This document shows positions 8,655-18,441 of a stretch of DNA of 64,000 nucleotides, piece after piece. The notes below the pieces were generated by a model. That model saw only the letters and a program-made list of their open reading frames with translations. It made no database searches and was not told where the DNA came from. Source of the DNA: Bacillota bacterium (GTDB lineage: Bacteria; Bacillota; Negativicutes; DSM-13327); NCBI GenBank assembly GCA_017889585.1, contig JAGFZX010000001.1, positions 115,519-179,518 of the forward strand, in the 5' to 3' direction. Made by a program: the position numbers and the translations under genes. Within the stretch, counting starts at the first letter, position 1, and each line of letters begins with the position of its first letter.

Positions 8655-10847
8655 TTATTTTAACTTTAATTTAGCAAAAGCTTCTGCCATAGCAGAGTTA
8701 AAAGGTCCATCATTAGCCTTATTCTGCTCTTTCAGATATTTGGAGACCTCACCCTTTGAGCCCTGAGTATGTTCCTTCTTTTTTCTTTCATTGAAGGCCG
8801 AAAGCTTTTCCCGATAGCCACAGCTACAGACAAAGAGTTGGTTTTCCCCTTCTCCCCGGAGCTCTAGTTTTTTATGGCAAGTAGAGCAACGAGCATTCGT
8901 CAGTATTGAAATGTTCTTCTTATAACCACATTCTCGATCCTGACAAACAAACATCTTACCTTTTTTGCCATTGACTTCTAGCATAAATTTTCCACATTGG
9001 GGACATTTATTTCTGGTAATATTATCGTGTTTAAATTTTTCTTGGCTATTTTTGATATTATTGACTACGACTTTTGCATACTCTTTCATCTCATTAATAA
9101 ATGAATTTTTGTTAAGGGAACCTTTGGAGATATAAGCTAACTTCTGCTCCCACTGTGCTGTTAGTGTAGGAGATTTCAAATCCTCAGGAACCAGTTCTAG
9201 AAGCTGCTTACCTTTCGCGGTAATGAAAATATTCTTTCCGTTTTTTTCAATAACAAAACTATTAAACAACTTCTCAATAATATCAGCTCTGGTTGCTACT
9301 GTTCCCAGGCCCCCTGTTTCGCCAATGGTTTTCTTCAATGCTTCACTTTCATTGCTCATATATTTTATAGGATTCTCCATGGCAGAAAGTAAGGTCCCTT
9401 CATTAAATGGTGCCGGTGGTTTAGTCTCTCCCTTTGTGAGAGAAGCATTAACAATAGTCAGCACCTCACCTTTACCAATACTTGGCAGTAATTGCTCGAC
9501 AATATCCTCTTTAGCATCTTCATCATCTATCTGATGGTCATAAATTTCTTTCCAGCCTTGATTAATTACAGTTTTACCTTTGGCAATAAAAATCTCATTA
9601 CCAATTTTAGCTTTTAATGTGATTTGGTCATACTCAAAAGGCGGGTATAAGGCAGCTAAGAATCGTTTAACAACTAAATCATAGATTTTTCGCTCCTTAT
9701 CATTGAGCAAACTTAAATTTGCCGGCTGTTCTGTTGGAATAATAGCATGATGATCAGAAACCTTATTATTATCAACAAAAGCACTATTGCCTTTGATGGG
9801 CTTTCGCAAAATAGTCGCTGCCAATTTTGCGTACGGACCAACCCCACAAGCTTTCACCCGATCTTTTAAGGTATCCACAATATCTGTAGAAATATATCTA
9901 GAATCTGTTCTTGGATAGGTGAGTACTTTATAGTTTTCATACAACCGTTGCATAATAGAAGTCGTTTCTTTAGGTGAAAAACCAAACAACTCATTACCAT
10001 CTCTTTGCAGTTCGGTTAAATCATATAATTGGGGAGAAAACTTTTTCTTATATACTTTATCCACTTCAATCACTGTTGCTGTTTTATTCTTTATGGCGGT
10101 TAATATTGTAGCGCAGTAACCCTGATCGAAGGTTTTAGTATTTTTAGTTTTACTGTCCTGCCAAATAAGCTTTAAACTATTATTCCCAGTAGCCGTAATA
10201 CCATAAAACTCTTTGGGCTTAAAGCTTTTAATCTCTTCTTCTCTGCTAGCAATGATAGCGAGAGTAGGAGTCTGCACTCTGCCACAAGACAGCTGAGCAT
10301 TGTATTTGCAAGTTAAGGCGCGGGTCGCATTAATACCCACCAGCCAATCAACTTCAGCCCGAGCAACAGCCGAGGCAAAGAGGTTTTCATAATCTTTACC
10401 AGGTTTTAGTTTATTAAAACCCTCTTTAATAGCATTATCTGTGACAGAAGAAATCCACAGACGCTTAATTGGTTTATGTACATGTGCCTTTTCGATAATC
10501 CATCTAGCAACAAGCTCTCCCTCACGGCCAGCATCTGTCGCAATAACAATCTCGTTTACATCTTTGCGACCCAGTTGTTCTTTTACAATATTAAATTGCT
10601 TACCACTTTGTTTAATAACAACAAGTTTTAATTGGGGGGGCAGCATGGGTAGATCTTCCAGACGCCACGACTTGTATTTTTCATCATAAGCTTCAGGATC
10701 AGCTAAGGTAACCAAGTGACCTAATGCCCATGTCACTATATATTTGACTCCTTCAAAATATCCATTTCCCTTTTGATTGCACTGTAAGACCCTGGCTAAG
10801 TCTCTGCCAACAGAAGGTTTTTCCGCTAATACTACCAATTTACTCAT
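8655..10847 (-). CDS. topB: DNA topoisomerase III (type IA)
   Basis: 730-residue type IA topoisomerase, which relaxes and decatenates DNA by single-strand passage. The TOPRIM domain starts at residue 1 (LVVLAEKPSVGRDLA) with the DxDxxREGE-type motif at 104-112 (TDAGREGEL). The active-site Tyr is Tyr311 in LTYPRTDSRYIS. The C-terminus carries Cys-rich zinc ribbons (CPQCGKF..., CSTCHKK...) from about residue 625, followed by a basic tail. Length matches Firmicute TopB. The Shine-Dalgarno (AAAGGA) is at a suitable distance from ATG. No mobile-element genes adjoin it, so it is probably the housekeeping copy, although TopB genes also travel on plasmids and integrative elements. Confidence 0.95.
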   Translation of the reverse strand: MSKLVVLAEKPSVGRDLARVLQCNQKGNGYFEGVKYIVTWALGHLVTLADPEAYDEKYKSWRLEDLPMLPPQLKLVVIKQSGKQFNIVKEQLGRKDVNEIVIATDAGREGELVARWIIEKAHVHKPIKRLWISSVTDNAIKEGFNKLKPGKDYENLFASAVARAEVDWLVGINATRALTCKYNAQLSCGRVQTPTLAIIASREEEIKSFKPKEFYGITATGNNSLKLIWQDSKTKNTKTFDQGYCATILTAIKNKTATVIEVDKVYKKKFSPQLYDLTELQRDGNELFGFSPKETTSIMQRLYENYKVLTYPRTDSRYISTDIVDTLKDRVKACGVGPYAKLAATILRKPIKGNSAFVDNNKVSDHHAIIPTEQPANLSLLNDKERKIYDLVVKRFLAALYPPFEYDQITLKAKIGNEIFIAKGKTVINQGWKEIYDHQIDDEDAKEDIVEQLLPSIGKGEVLTIVNASLTKGETKPPAPFNEGTLLSAMENPIKYMSNESEALKKTIGETGGLGTVATRADIIEKLFNSFVIEKNGKNIFITAKGKQLLELVPEDLKSPTLTAQWEQKLAYISKGSLNKNSFINEMKEYAKVVVNNIKNSQEKFKHDNITRNKCPQCGKFMLEVNGKKGKMFVCQDRECGYKKNISILTNARCSTCHKKLELRGEGENQLFVCSCGYREKLSAFNERKKKEHTQGSKGEVSKYLKEQNKANDGPFNSAMAEAFAKLKLK

Positions 10848-10903
10848 ATATTAATATCCTTTCAATAACAAATATCCCTCATAACTAATTCCGTAAGAAC
10901 GAT

Positions 10904-11060
10904 TTACCGCAAAGGCGCAGAGAACGCTAAGGGTAAAACCACGTTAAACACAAAGATCACAAAGAAGTATAAAGGACACAAAGAAATTCCCATTTATAAT
11001 ATCGTCTTTATGATCTTTGTGTCCGCGTAGCGGCTTTGCTTCTTTGTGTTTCAAGTAGGG
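10904..11060. repeat. palindromic CACAAAGATCACAAAG / CGCAAAGGCGCAGAG repeat
   Basis: Contains TTACCGCAAAGGCGCAGAG (half of the palindrome family also at 15229 and 47087). This is followed by an inverted repeat whose left arm has AAACACAAAGATCACAAAG and whose right arm has CTTTGCTTCTTTGTGTTT with GATCTTTGTGTCC. A related element, with CCGCTACGCGG inside, is at 44401. No open reading frame, so a non-coding repeat. Confidence 0.7.
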
Positions 11061-11452
11061 TTTTCATTTTCCACTTATTTCACAAAAATCATAGCACCCC
11101 AATTATACCCTTATAATTGGACATAAATCAAGTTTGTCTCCCTTTGGCTCCCTTTGAAAATCCTTGATTCTTATAAATAAATAGATCTCTAAGAATAATA
11201 AGAGATCGTTTTTATCTGCTTACCAGTCAAAACACCCTTAAGGCAATGTGTACATACTGCTATCTTAATAATACTATTATCATATTCCGTTAATTTGTAC
11301 GAAATTGAAAAAACACTATTGCTCGATACCGCAAACTTCACAAGTCGTAAATGTCATTTCCATGCCTCCCCAATATAATCTTTATCTTATTATATTGGAA
11401 AGCTAACTCATATATCACCAAAATATAAGCATTTTAGGTTATTTTAAATAAA

Positions 11453-11488
11453 GGTTTAGCCCCTGAATCACCATTCAGGGGCTAAACC
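11453..11488 (-). terminator. intrinsic terminator of pckA
   Basis: Perfect 16-bp stem GGTTTAGCCCCTGAAT with a 4-nt loop, followed on the minus strand by TTTATTTAAAA, 22 bp after the pckA stop. Confidence 0.85.
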
Positions 11489-11509
11489 AGTGATACTCTT
11501 TACATGTAC

Positions 11510-13066
11510 TTAAACCCGAGGTCCTGCCTCGCTAATATCGACAGGAACCGAATTACCAAACCTAGTAAAGTTTTTATTAAATAACTCAGCTAATTCACGA
11601 GCCTGTGAGTCATATGCTTCTTTATCCTGCCATACATTGCGAGGTTTAAGAAGTTCTGAGGAAACATTGGGGCATTCAGTTGGAATATACACATTAAAAA
11701 TTGGATCAAGTTCATAAGGTACATCTGCAAGTTGTCCTTCAATTGCTGCCGTAACCATTGCTCTGGTATAAGATAACTTCATACGCTTACCTACACCATA
11801 AGCACCACCAGACCAGCCAGTATTGATGAGATATACATTAGTATCATGCTTTTCCAGCTTTTCTCCCAATAGTTTAGCATAAACTAAAGGTGACAATGGT
11901 AAAAATGGCTCGCCGAAACAAGCGGAAAAAGTAGCTTGCGGTTCTGTAATACCACGCTCTGTACCAGCTAATTTACTAGTATAACCTGATAAGAAGTGAT
12001 ACATGGCTTGCTCTTTTGTCAGTTTAGAGATAGGAGGAAGAACACCAAATGCATCTGCCGTTAAAAAGATAACTGTTTTAGGATGACCAGCAACACCAGG
12101 AATAAGTGCATTATGTATATAATCTACGGGATAGGCTGCCCGAGTATTTTCTGTAACTGTTTCATCATCATAATTTACTTCGCGGTTCTCAGCATCCATA
12201 GCAACGTTCTCTAGTACTGAACCGAAATGTATCGCATCCCATATCTGCGGTTCAGTTTCATGACTCAAATGAATACATTTTGCATAACAACCGCCCTCAA
12301 TATTAAAGATACCATCATCGCTCCAACCATGTTCATCATCGCCGATAAGTTTACGCATTGGATCAGCTGATAAGGTTGTCTTACCAGTGCCACTTAACCC
12401 AAAGAATAAAGCGGTATCATTATTTTCACCAACATTAGCTGAACAATGCATTGATAGGACACCTTTGTGAGGTAGAGTATAATTCATGATAGTAAAGACG
12501 GATTTTTTCATTTCTCCAGCGTACTGAGTACCACCAATCAATACAATGCGGCGTTCAAAATTAAGCAAAATAAAGGCTTCCGAATGAGTGCCATCTACTT
12601 CTGGATTGGCTTTAAACTCAGGCATACAGATGATTTCAAAATCAGGGGAAAAACTTTGTGCATCGTCCTCTGGTCGGATCAATAACTGATGAATAAACAG
12701 ATTCTGCCAGGCAAATTCATTAATAACTCTAATATTGATCTGATAATTTTCATCAGCACCAGCAAAACCATCAAATACAAATATTTCCTTATCCTGCATA
12801 TATGCTATCATTCGATCATATAATTGATCAAATTTTTCTGCAGAAAAAGGTTTATTGTTTCCCCAAGCAATTTCATCATGTACGACTGGCAGATCAACGA
12901 TAAACTTATCCTTAGGCGATCTACCAGTATATTTACCAGTCGCTACGCGCAGTGCACCGTTCTCTGCCAACAAACCTTCTTTTCTCTGCAAAGCCATCTC
13001 GACTAGTTCAGCTGTAGTTAAATTCTGATAAACTTTACTTGCACCTTCAATAATACATTTACTCAC
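11510..13066 (-). CDS. pckA: phosphoenolpyruvate carboxykinase (ATP)
   Basis: ATP-dependent PEP carboxykinase, interconverting oxaloacetate + ATP with PEP + CO2 + ADP; in anaerobes it may run towards oxaloacetate. About 518 residues, normal length. Numbered from the ATG at 13072, the P-loop GLSGTGKTT is at 225-233, the family motif GRSPKDKF at about 50-57, and metal-site sequence around 247-257 (EHGWSDDG). The ATG at 13072 stands only two bases after AAAGGGG; the in-frame GTG two codons later (13066) has better spacing and is taken as start. Single gene with its own terminator. Confidence 0.95.
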   Translation of the reverse strand: MSKCIIEGASKVYQNLTTAELVEMALQRKEGLLAENGALRVATGKYTGRSPKDKFIVDLPVVHDEIAWGNNKPFSAEKFDQLYDRMIAYMQDKEIFVFDGFAGADENYQINIRVINEFAWQNLFIHQLLIRPEDDAQSFSPDFEIICMPEFKANPEVDGTHSEAFILLNFERRIVLIGGTQYAGEMKKSVFTIMNYTLPHKGVLSMHCSANVGENNDTALFFGLSGTGKTTLSADPMRKLIGDDEHGWSDDGIFNIEGGCYAKCIHLSHETEPQIWDAIHFGSVLENVAMDAENREVNYDDETVTENTRAAYPVDYIHNALIPGVAGHPKTVIFLTADAFGVLPPISKLTKEQAMYHFLSGYTSKLAGTERGITEPQATFSACFGEPFLPLSPLVYAKLLGEKLEKHDTNVYLINTGWSGGAYGVGKRMKLSYTRAMVTAAIEGQLADVPYELDPIFNVYIPTECPNVSSELLKPRNVWQDKEAYDSQARELAELFNKNFTRFGNSVPVDISEAGPRV

Positions 13067-13434
13067 AATCATTCCCCTTTCATCTTTCCATTAAACCAAT
13101 TATGAAAAACAACCTATTATCAGAATTCCCCCACAAAACTGCAAGTCATTCCCCGACATCCTCTATAAGTTTACAGTTTCCTAAAAGCTCTTGTCAATAC
13201 AAATAACTCATTAAATAAAATATTATATACAACATATAGTTCTATTTCCTACTAAAATCCTGAATTATTCTTATTTAGTATACACTTATTCAACAAAAAC
13301 CAACATATTTCATCCATAATACTTTTTTTTCAGTAAGCAAAGTAAATATCATACTAATATTCGATTAAAGTGTTATACTTATTAGATAGATGTCAGCAGG
13401 CATCTGCCATGAATGATATAGAGTGAGGTGCTTC
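13067..13434. other. divergent intergenic region
   Basis: About 368 bp of A/T-rich sequence between divergent genes. It must hold the promoters of pckA and of the secreted-protein gene; I see no clear operator, repeat or RNA. Confidence 0.5.
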
Positions 13435-14202
13435 ATGAATAATTTTTACAAAAAATCTTTACTGTCATTTTTCTTTCTGCTATTTGCCCTGTTCTCCTAT
13501 ACTGTTGCAGGCGCACAGGAAATATCTCCATCTCCGCCGACTACTTTTCATCTAACGGGGCAAGTAGCCTACGCTAATATTGAAGGGGGATTTTATGGAA
13601 TTATTGGTGACGATGGCCTAAAGTATCAACCAACCAATTTGCCACGAAAATTTAAAAAGGAGGGCTTGAGCCTAAAATTTGACGCCAAGAGTAAGAATAA
13701 CATGGTTAGTGCATTTCAATGGGGAACCATTGTTGAACTATCCAATGTCAGTGAATTGAAAACTGATCTTGCAATCGATGAGCGTCATGCAATGTATGTA
13801 CTTCTCAAACGCATGGCGGCTTTCAACAACAAAGATTTGTCACAACTTCAGCAAATAGATACCTTATCAAAACAACTGACGAAGGAGCAATTCGACAGCT
13901 GGGTGAGTAAATACAATAACTACACCCTTCGCTATGTTGATATTTTTTCCGCAAATTCCTCTTCTATTACTGGTGCTTGTTACTATACGAGAGAACTGGT
14001 TAACGGTATGACGCTGAATGGCAATACTGACTTAGCTATGATGACCTTCACCATCAGCCACTCTAGTAATGGTTGGAAACTAACCGATTTAGACAATCTT
14101 AGAAATCCAATATTTGATGATAAAACCGATGTTCTTGCTGACCTAAAGCAAAAAGCATTGGCAAAATATAAAACTGATAACTTGGCTACCCTCTGGCAGT
14201 AA
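13435..14202 (+). CDS. secreted protein of unknown function
   Basis: About 255 residues with a clear signal peptide: basic MNNFYKKS, then a hydrophobic LLSFFFLLFALFSYTVA core and an AGAQE cleavage region. The first mature domain (roughly 35-110) begins HLTGQVAYANIEGGFYGII and reads as a small beta-barrel type domain found in other secreted Firmicute proteins. The C-terminal half (roughly 115-255) resembles an NTF2-like/SnoaL-like fold only in general pattern. ATG at 13435 follows GAGGTG; the upstream in-frame GTG at 13423 overlaps that site. It is followed 49 bp later by a permease gene in the same direction. Exported; function not recognised. Confidence 0.75.
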   Translation: MNNFYKKSLLSFFFLLFALFSYTVAGAQEISPSPPTTFHLTGQVAYANIEGGFYGIIGDDGLKYQPTNLPRKFKKEGLSLKFDAKSKNNMVSAFQWGTIVELSNVSELKTDLAIDERHAMYVLLKRMAAFNNKDLSQLQQIDTLSKQLTKEQFDSWVSKYNNYTLRYVDIFSANSSSITGACYYTRELVNGMTLNGNTDLAMMTFTISHSSNGWKLTDLDNLRNPIFDDKTDVLADLKQKALAKYKTDNLATLWQ

Positions 14203-14251
14203 AAACTAATAATATTTAAATTAGGTTGAAAATATGGAGGAACATTATAGA

Positions 14252-15202
14252 ATGCAGACATTCTTAAAAAAGGCCAAAGCAACGATACATACACTGATCT
14301 CTATCAAGCTCTTGGCCAACCTTGCCATGCTTGTCACAGTTACCTTATGGGGAATATCCTTTATCAGCATAAAAACAGCTGTCAGTGAAGTCCCTCCAAT
14401 TACGCTGGCACTCCTTCGATTCATGATTGCCAGTACTATTTTATTGATTATCACAAAAAAAATCGAACCTACTACTAAATTACTGCCCCGTGATTTGGGT
14501 AAAATGATAATAGCAGGTTTCTTTGGCATCACCTTGTATTTCTTCTTTGAAAATACTGCGCTCAGACTCACGACTGCATCGAGTGCCGCACTGATTACTT
14601 CTATCATCCCGATTATCGCTATTACACTGGATATCCTTGTCTTCAAAACCAAAGTTTCCTTTATCCAATGCATTGGGATCATTATTGCCATGTCTGGAGC
14701 ATATTTAGCCATTACAGCAAATGGTCGGCTTGATTTTTCTTCCCAAACTTTTATCGGAAATCTCTTGATAGTTGGTGCAATGCTCTCTTGGTCCCTATAT
14801 ACTTTGCTCAATAAATCCTTTCAAGGTAAATACTCAGGTTTGTTTTTAACCACTTATCAATCTTTGTTTGGAACAATATTTTTAATTCCTCTATCACTGT
14901 TTGAATATAAAGAGTGGCATTTATTTTCACTCACAGCCTTCGGCAATATTCTTTTTCTCGCCATTGGATGCTCTGCACTAGGTTACTTTTTATACATCTA
15001 TGCACTGAGTAAACTTGATGTTACCATTACAACACTATACTTAAACCTTATGTCTATCATCGGTGTTCTCGGAGGCCACCTCTTTCTACAAGAAACTATT
15101 TTCCCCGCCCAAATAGTAGGCGGAGCCATGATTATATCCAGTATCATTATGATTAATTTTACAACGTTACCAACAAAAGACTTAGCTTGCGATAAAACTT
15201 AG
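14252..15202 (+). CDS. EamA/DMT family permease
   Basis: About 316-residue inner-membrane transporter of the drug/metabolite superfamily: ten hydrophobic segments forming two EamA repeats (roughly 20-150 and 160-300), with the GxxF(I/S) and Pro-rich features at repeat starts. Such proteins export or import metabolites, amino acids or drugs; no substrate can be told here. An ATG at 14234 is in frame but lacks a ribosome site; GGAGG precedes the ATG at 14252. It may be co-transcribed with the secreted protein upstream. Confidence 0.85.
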   Translation: MQTFLKKAKATIHTLISIKLLANLAMLVTVTLWGISFISIKTAVSEVPPITLALLRFMIASTILLIITKKIEPTTKLLPRDLGKMIIAGFFGITLYFFFENTALRLTTASSAALITSIIPIIAITLDILVFKTKVSFIQCIGIIIAMSGAYLAITANGRLDFSSQTFIGNLLIVGAMLSWSLYTLLNKSFQGKYSGLFLTTYQSLFGTIFLIPLSLFEYKEWHLFSLTAFGNILFLAIGCSALGYFLYIYALSKLDVTITTLYLNLMSIIGVLGGHLFLQETIFPAQIVGGAMIISSIIMINFTTLPTKDLACDKT

Positions 15203-15228
15203 ATACCTTTAAAACATAAAGGCGAAAA

Positions 15229-15311
15229 TTTTAACCGCAGAGGCGCAGAGAGCACAGAGATAAGATTGTTATTAAAATCCCTCTGTGTCCTCTGCGCCTC
15301 TGCGGTTAAAA
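15229..15311. repeat. palindromic repeat, AACCGCAGAGGCGCAGAG family
   Basis: Almost perfect inverted repeat, 22-bp arms containing AACCGCAGAGGCGCAGAG and its complement, about 39 nt between. It stands between convergent genes; a second close copy is at 47087-47164 and a half copy at 10904. Confidence 0.85.
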
Positions 15312-15347
15312 GCATTCCTAAAACTAATAACGATGTACGGCAACTAT

Positions 15348-15887
15348 TTATCTATTTAACACCTTACGTAATTTAGGCGCCAACAAGAGAGCAATCACTA
15401 ACCCCACACCTGATGTCATCAGTGAACTGGGCATATTAGCAATAGCAGTTGCCAGACTGCCAGTTACTTGCCACCAGGCTACTGTATAACCACCTAAAGT
15501 CCAAGTTGCCGCTAGTATGCAGCCTAATGCAGCCCTTAGAATCGATTTCTGACTTGGCACAGTGAAAATGTTTACTGTTGTTTCAGGCCATAGCCCCTTA
15601 GCAACCACACCAGCTATGAGGCCTGCAATTCCTTTGATGACAAATGACCATAAGGTATAAGGGGAGAAGCCCATGAGAAGATCATAAAATGCTGAACCAA
15701 TCGCCCCTGCCAGGCCAGCGTATACACCACCAAAAACAATGGCAATCGTAAAGACCAAGGCAGTACCAAGATGCACCATAGCGCCAACGCCAAAGGGAAT
15801 TTTAATAGCTGTAGCAATCGCACACATCGCCGCAAATACACTTGCCGTAACCAAATCTCTTATATTGAATTTACGCTTTATATTCAT
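15348..15887 (-). CDS. ECF transporter S component, probable vitamin B6 precursor
   Basis: About 179-residue integral membrane substrate-binding subunit of an energy-coupling-factor transporter: five to six hydrophobic segments, N-terminal IRDLVTASVFAAMCA, and a conserved Gly/Ala-rich GGVYAGLAGAIGSAFYDLL region. The gene follows pyridoxal/pyridoxamine kinase by about 40 bp in the same direction, the context known for the PdxU/HmpT-type S components predicted to take up pyridoxine or hydroxymethylpyrimidine. The ATG at 15887 is preceded by GGGAGG; the upstream ATG at 15902 lies before that site. The shared ATPase module is not in this window. Substrate assignment rests on the kinase neighbour. 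Confidence 0.75.
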   Translation of the reverse strand: MNIKRKFNIRDLVTASVFAAMCAIATAIKIPFGVGAMVHLGTALVFTIAIVFGGVYAGLAGAIGSAFYDLLMGFSPYTLWSFVIKGIAGLIAGVVAKGLWPETTVNIFTVPSQKSILRAALGCILAATWTLGGYTVAWWQVTGSLATAIANMPSSLMTSGVGLVIALLLAPKLRKVLNR

Positions 15888-15929
15888 TATGTAACCTCCC
15901 AAATATTCTATTACAATAAAACACTTTTT

Positions 15930-16778
15930 TTAAAATTCCCTGCAAAGCCAAGGCAGCACACTTTCTAGCAATACACCTTCACGAGTAGGAGTAACCGCAT
16001 TTACGGTAGCTTTAATTGCCAACTCTACAAAATCGGCTGCCCTTTTCATAGAGGTCGGCAAACTTTCCCCCTTAAGTAATCCGCCTACTAATACACTGGC
16101 AAAAATATCCCCTGTACCTGGATAACGAGCTTCAATATAGTCCTTGGAAATTTCCCAAAAAGCACCTTTACTGCGATCATATCCTATGTTAAAAATTTTT
16201 TCTTTTTCAAAGGGAATCCCTGTCATCACTACAATCGATGGCCCCAAATCAGACAAACCCATAAGCCACTCCTTAATTGTATGCATTTCACAAACATTCT
16301 CCTGATAAGGCTCTCCTAATAAAAAACATGCTTCCGTATAATTAGGGGTAATAATATCCGCTTTTCCCACCAAAGTCTTCATCTGTTCCTGCATTTTAGG
16401 TGTATATGTAGAATACAGTTTTCCTTCATCCCCCATCACTGGATCTACTAGAATAAGAGGAGCATTGGAGGAAAACTCATCAATAAAATGATGCACCACC
16501 TCAATTTGCTCTTCTGATGCAAGAAAACCACTATAAATACAATCAAATGTAATACCTTCTCTCTTCCAGTGGTGGAAAAAATCTGGCATACGCACTGTAA
16601 AATCGCAAAAGGCAAGATCGGTAAATCCGCCTAAGTGAGTACTTAATACGGCAGTAGGTAAGGGACATACCTGAATCCCCATACATGACAATATTGGCAT
16701 AATAACAGTTAACGAACAACGCCCAAAACAAGATATATCTTGGACCGCTGCTACCCGGGGCACAAAGGGCTTCATCAT
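15930..16778 (-). CDS. pdxY: pyridoxal/pyridoxamine kinase
   Basis: 282-residue ribokinase-fold kinase phosphorylating B6 vitamers. Family marks are the N-terminal AVQDISCFGRCSLT, the LVDPVMGDEGKLY segment and the C-terminal YPGTGDIFASVL anion hole with catalytic Asp, as in the PdxK/PdxY/ThiD superfamily. AAGGAG precedes the ATG at 8 nt. It forms a two-gene unit with the downstream ECF S component, consistent with vitamin B6 salvage. PdxK versus PdxY naming is uncertain. Confidence 0.88.
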   Translation of the reverse strand: MMKPFVPRVAAVQDISCFGRCSLTVIMPILSCMGIQVCPLPTAVLSTHLGGFTDLAFCDFTVRMPDFFHHWKREGITFDCIYSGFLASEEQIEVVHHFIDEFSSNAPLILVDPVMGDEGKLYSTYTPKMQEQMKTLVGKADIITPNYTEACFLLGEPYQENVCEMHTIKEWLMGLSDLGPSIVVMTGIPFEKEKIFNIGYDRSKGAFWEISKDYIEARYPGTGDIFASVLVGGLLKGESLPTSMKRAADFVELAIKATVNAVTPTREGVLLESVLPWLCREF

Positions 16779-16856
16779 TGTTTCGACTCCTTATCGATCA
16801 AAAATTCTCTCCAGTTATCTATAATACGCTTAATCTATTCTAATCCCTTCCATCTC

Positions 16857-16932
16857 GTATAAAGAAAACTTGGCTTACCCAAGCCTTAATTGCCCTTACT
16901 TAGAATCATAAAGTATGCTACTTTATGATTCT
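16857..16932 (+). repeat. multi-hairpin repeat, copy A
   Basis: Shares the head ATAAAGAAAACTTGGCTT, the middle AATTGCCCTTACTTAGAATCA and a terminal palindrome (AGAATCAT..ATGATTCT) with copies at 37232, 42963 and, degenerate, 57517. Two to three hairpins can form. It lies about 100 bp upstream of the Cys-rich small protein gene, in the same orientation. Confidence 0.7.
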
Positions 16933-17049
16933 GTTAAAAAGGGTTATACTTTCCGATTCCCAAATCTAACTACTTTACTTTTATTCATAAGTTACATTAA
17001 AATAAAAACAACGTTAAAAATTAATTTGATAAACTAATGGAGGTTAAAC

Positions 17050-17193
17050 ATGGCTGGATGCAATGAACAAAATTGTACTTGTCCGAAAACCGATTGCGAA
17101 CGTCATGGGAAGTGCTGCAAATGTATAGATTTTCATCGCGATAAAGAAAATCTTGTCTATTGCCTAAGGAGAATTGCCAAAAATAGCAAGTAG
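17050..17193 (+). CDS. 47-residue Cys-rich protein
   Basis: Small gene missed by length cut-offs: GGAGG, 7 nt, ATG, then 47 codons and TAG. The product has nine Cys, in the pattern CNEQNCTC, TDCERHGKCCKC and a late VYC, plus several basic residues. It resembles small DUF6485-like Cys-rich Firmicute proteins, probably a metal- or zinc-binding knuckle. A terminator follows 7 bp after the stop and a structured repeat precedes it. Coding is supported by the ribosome site, the conserved-looking Cys spacing and the terminator; function unknown. Confidence 0.75.
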   Translation: MAGCNEQNCTCPKTDCERHGKCCKCIDFHRDKENLVYCLRRIAKNSK

Positions 17194-17200
17194 GCAATCG

Positions 17201-17237
17201 AGTAGGCCCTACAGTCCAATGACTGTAGGGCCTTACT
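17201..17237. terminator. bidirectional intrinsic terminator
   Basis: Stem AGTAGGCCCTACAGTC with a four-base loop and near-perfect partner, between the convergent Cys-rich gene and the TauE permease gene. T-rich on the right; A/T-rich on the left. Confidence 0.8.
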
Positions 17238-17246
17238 ATTAATCTA

Positions 17247-18017
17247 TTATATTACCGATTGAGCAGTCAGAACCAAGCGTAGCCCCAATAAAAATAACGC
17301 AATGGATAACAAGGTCAAAATAGATTTAGACTTTACTTTTAACGACAAACCAGCACCAATTTGCGCTCCAACGACTGCCCCAATGCCGATAGCTAACGCT
17401 GGTTTTATAAGAATGTTCCCGATAATATAATGAGATACAACACCAAACAATGTGGATATTGCTAACACAAAATGGGATGTAGCTGTCGCAACATGAGTAG
17501 GAAAACCGAGAATATAAACCATAGCGGGAACATGAATGACCCCGCCACCAATTCCTAAAATACTCGATAAAAAACCGACCAGTGTACTTAATAAAACACC
17601 CAGTGTACGATTATAGGTAAACCCTTCTTCCCCAAATTTACTTTTACCTTCTTGCTGTTTAGTACGAAAAAACATTATTATTGAAATAACCATTAACAAT
17701 CCACCAAAGCTAACCTTAAAACTAGCACTTGTAAAATATTCAGCTAGGTAACTTCCAATGACTGCCCCGGGAAGAGTGGCTATACTAAAACGAATAGCAG
17801 CATCATAATAAACTTTTTTTTGTTTTATATATGCAATAGACCCAGAAACTGCATTCAAAAATACAACGACTAACGATGTCCCCACTGCATTTTGAGGTGT
17901 CCATTGAAATAGCAACAGAAAAATAGGAACAAGAATGATACCTCCCCCAATTCCTACAAGAGTACCAAATGTTCCAACAGAAACACCTAATACAAAAAGC
18001 GATATAATAGAATCCAT
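17247..18017 (-). CDS. TauE/SafE family permease
   Basis: About 256-residue membrane protein of the TauE/SafE (sulfite exporter) family, with eight hydrophobic segments in two halves. Each half starts with the family glycine motif: GTLVGIGGGIILVP near the N-terminus and LSSILGIGGGVIHVP in the middle. These permeases move sulfite, sulfoacetate or other organosulfur anions. GGAGG lies 8 nt before the ATG at 18017; the ATG at 18032 lies before that site. A second, edge-truncated family member is at the right end of the window (63586). Confidence 0.87.
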   Translation of the reverse strand: MDSIISLFVLGVSVGTFGTLVGIGGGIILVPIFLLLFQWTPQNAVGTSLVVVFLNAVSGSIAYIKQKKVYYDAAIRFSIATLPGAVIGSYLAEYFTSASFKVSFGGLLMVISIIMFFRTKQQEGKSKFGEEGFTYNRTLGVLLSTLVGFLSSILGIGGGVIHVPAMVYILGFPTHVATATSHFVLAISTLFGVVSHYIIGNILIKPALAIGIGAVVGAQIGAGLSLKVKSKSILTLLSIALFLLGLRLVLTAQSVI

Positions 18018-18441
18018 CTTGAGTACCTCCACTATAAATTTATTAAAGCAGGCTCACGACGCCTTAGCGACGATGTGATCGCTTCGTTCGATGCGTGAGC
18101 AGTCGAACATCCTTCTCAAGCCAAGCTTCCTTTATTATACATGGTAATCCTGTAAAAGTTAATTTTTTTCACTAATTAATTCAAATTCCTAATGTTTTAA
18201 CCTTTGTATGTTATTATCAGTAAGAGTACCTTGATCATTTACTCATAGTTATTATATTGCTTGACTATTTCGTCAACATAAGTTATATTAACTACAAATT
18301 TTCTAAACCATTTATTATGTACTTTTACCTTAGTTACTATTTACCAATAAGGACAATTTACAAGCATCTATTTGCATATTAGATAGATGTTTTTGTATAT
18401 CCGACCTTTAATAAAAGTCAAAAAAATGGAGGTAATACAAT
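18018..18441. other. divergent intergenic region
   Basis: About 424 bp between the TauE permease and metA. It holds the structured element at 18048-18137; the rest is A/T-rich. I looked for an S-box (SAM) or other methionine riboswitch before metA and see none. Confidence 0.5.
18048..18137 (-). repeat. structured element related to the multi-hairpin repeat
   Basis: On the minus strand it begins ATAAAGGAAGCTTGGCTT, close to the head of the multi-hairpin repeat. It continues with a different body: GCTCACG / CGTGAGC arms enclosing an inner stem AGCGA..TCGCT. It lies about 20 bp before the ribosome site of the TauE permease, in the same orientation. Confidence 0.5.

Larger units (their letters stand above)
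10848..11509. other. long intergenic region with palindromic repeat
   Basis: About 660 bp without a gene. Contents: a composite palindromic repeat at 10904-11060, A/T-rich sequence with no recognisable signal, and the pckA terminator at 11453-11488. Confidence 0.6.

Noticed and set aside
8655..10847. topB as a sign of an integrated mobile element
   Set aside because: No integrase, relaxase or conjugation gene and no attachment-site repeats are nearby.
18140..18441. Methionine/SAM riboswitch before metAA
   Set aside because: No S-box or other known motif or stable multi-stem structure could be recognised.
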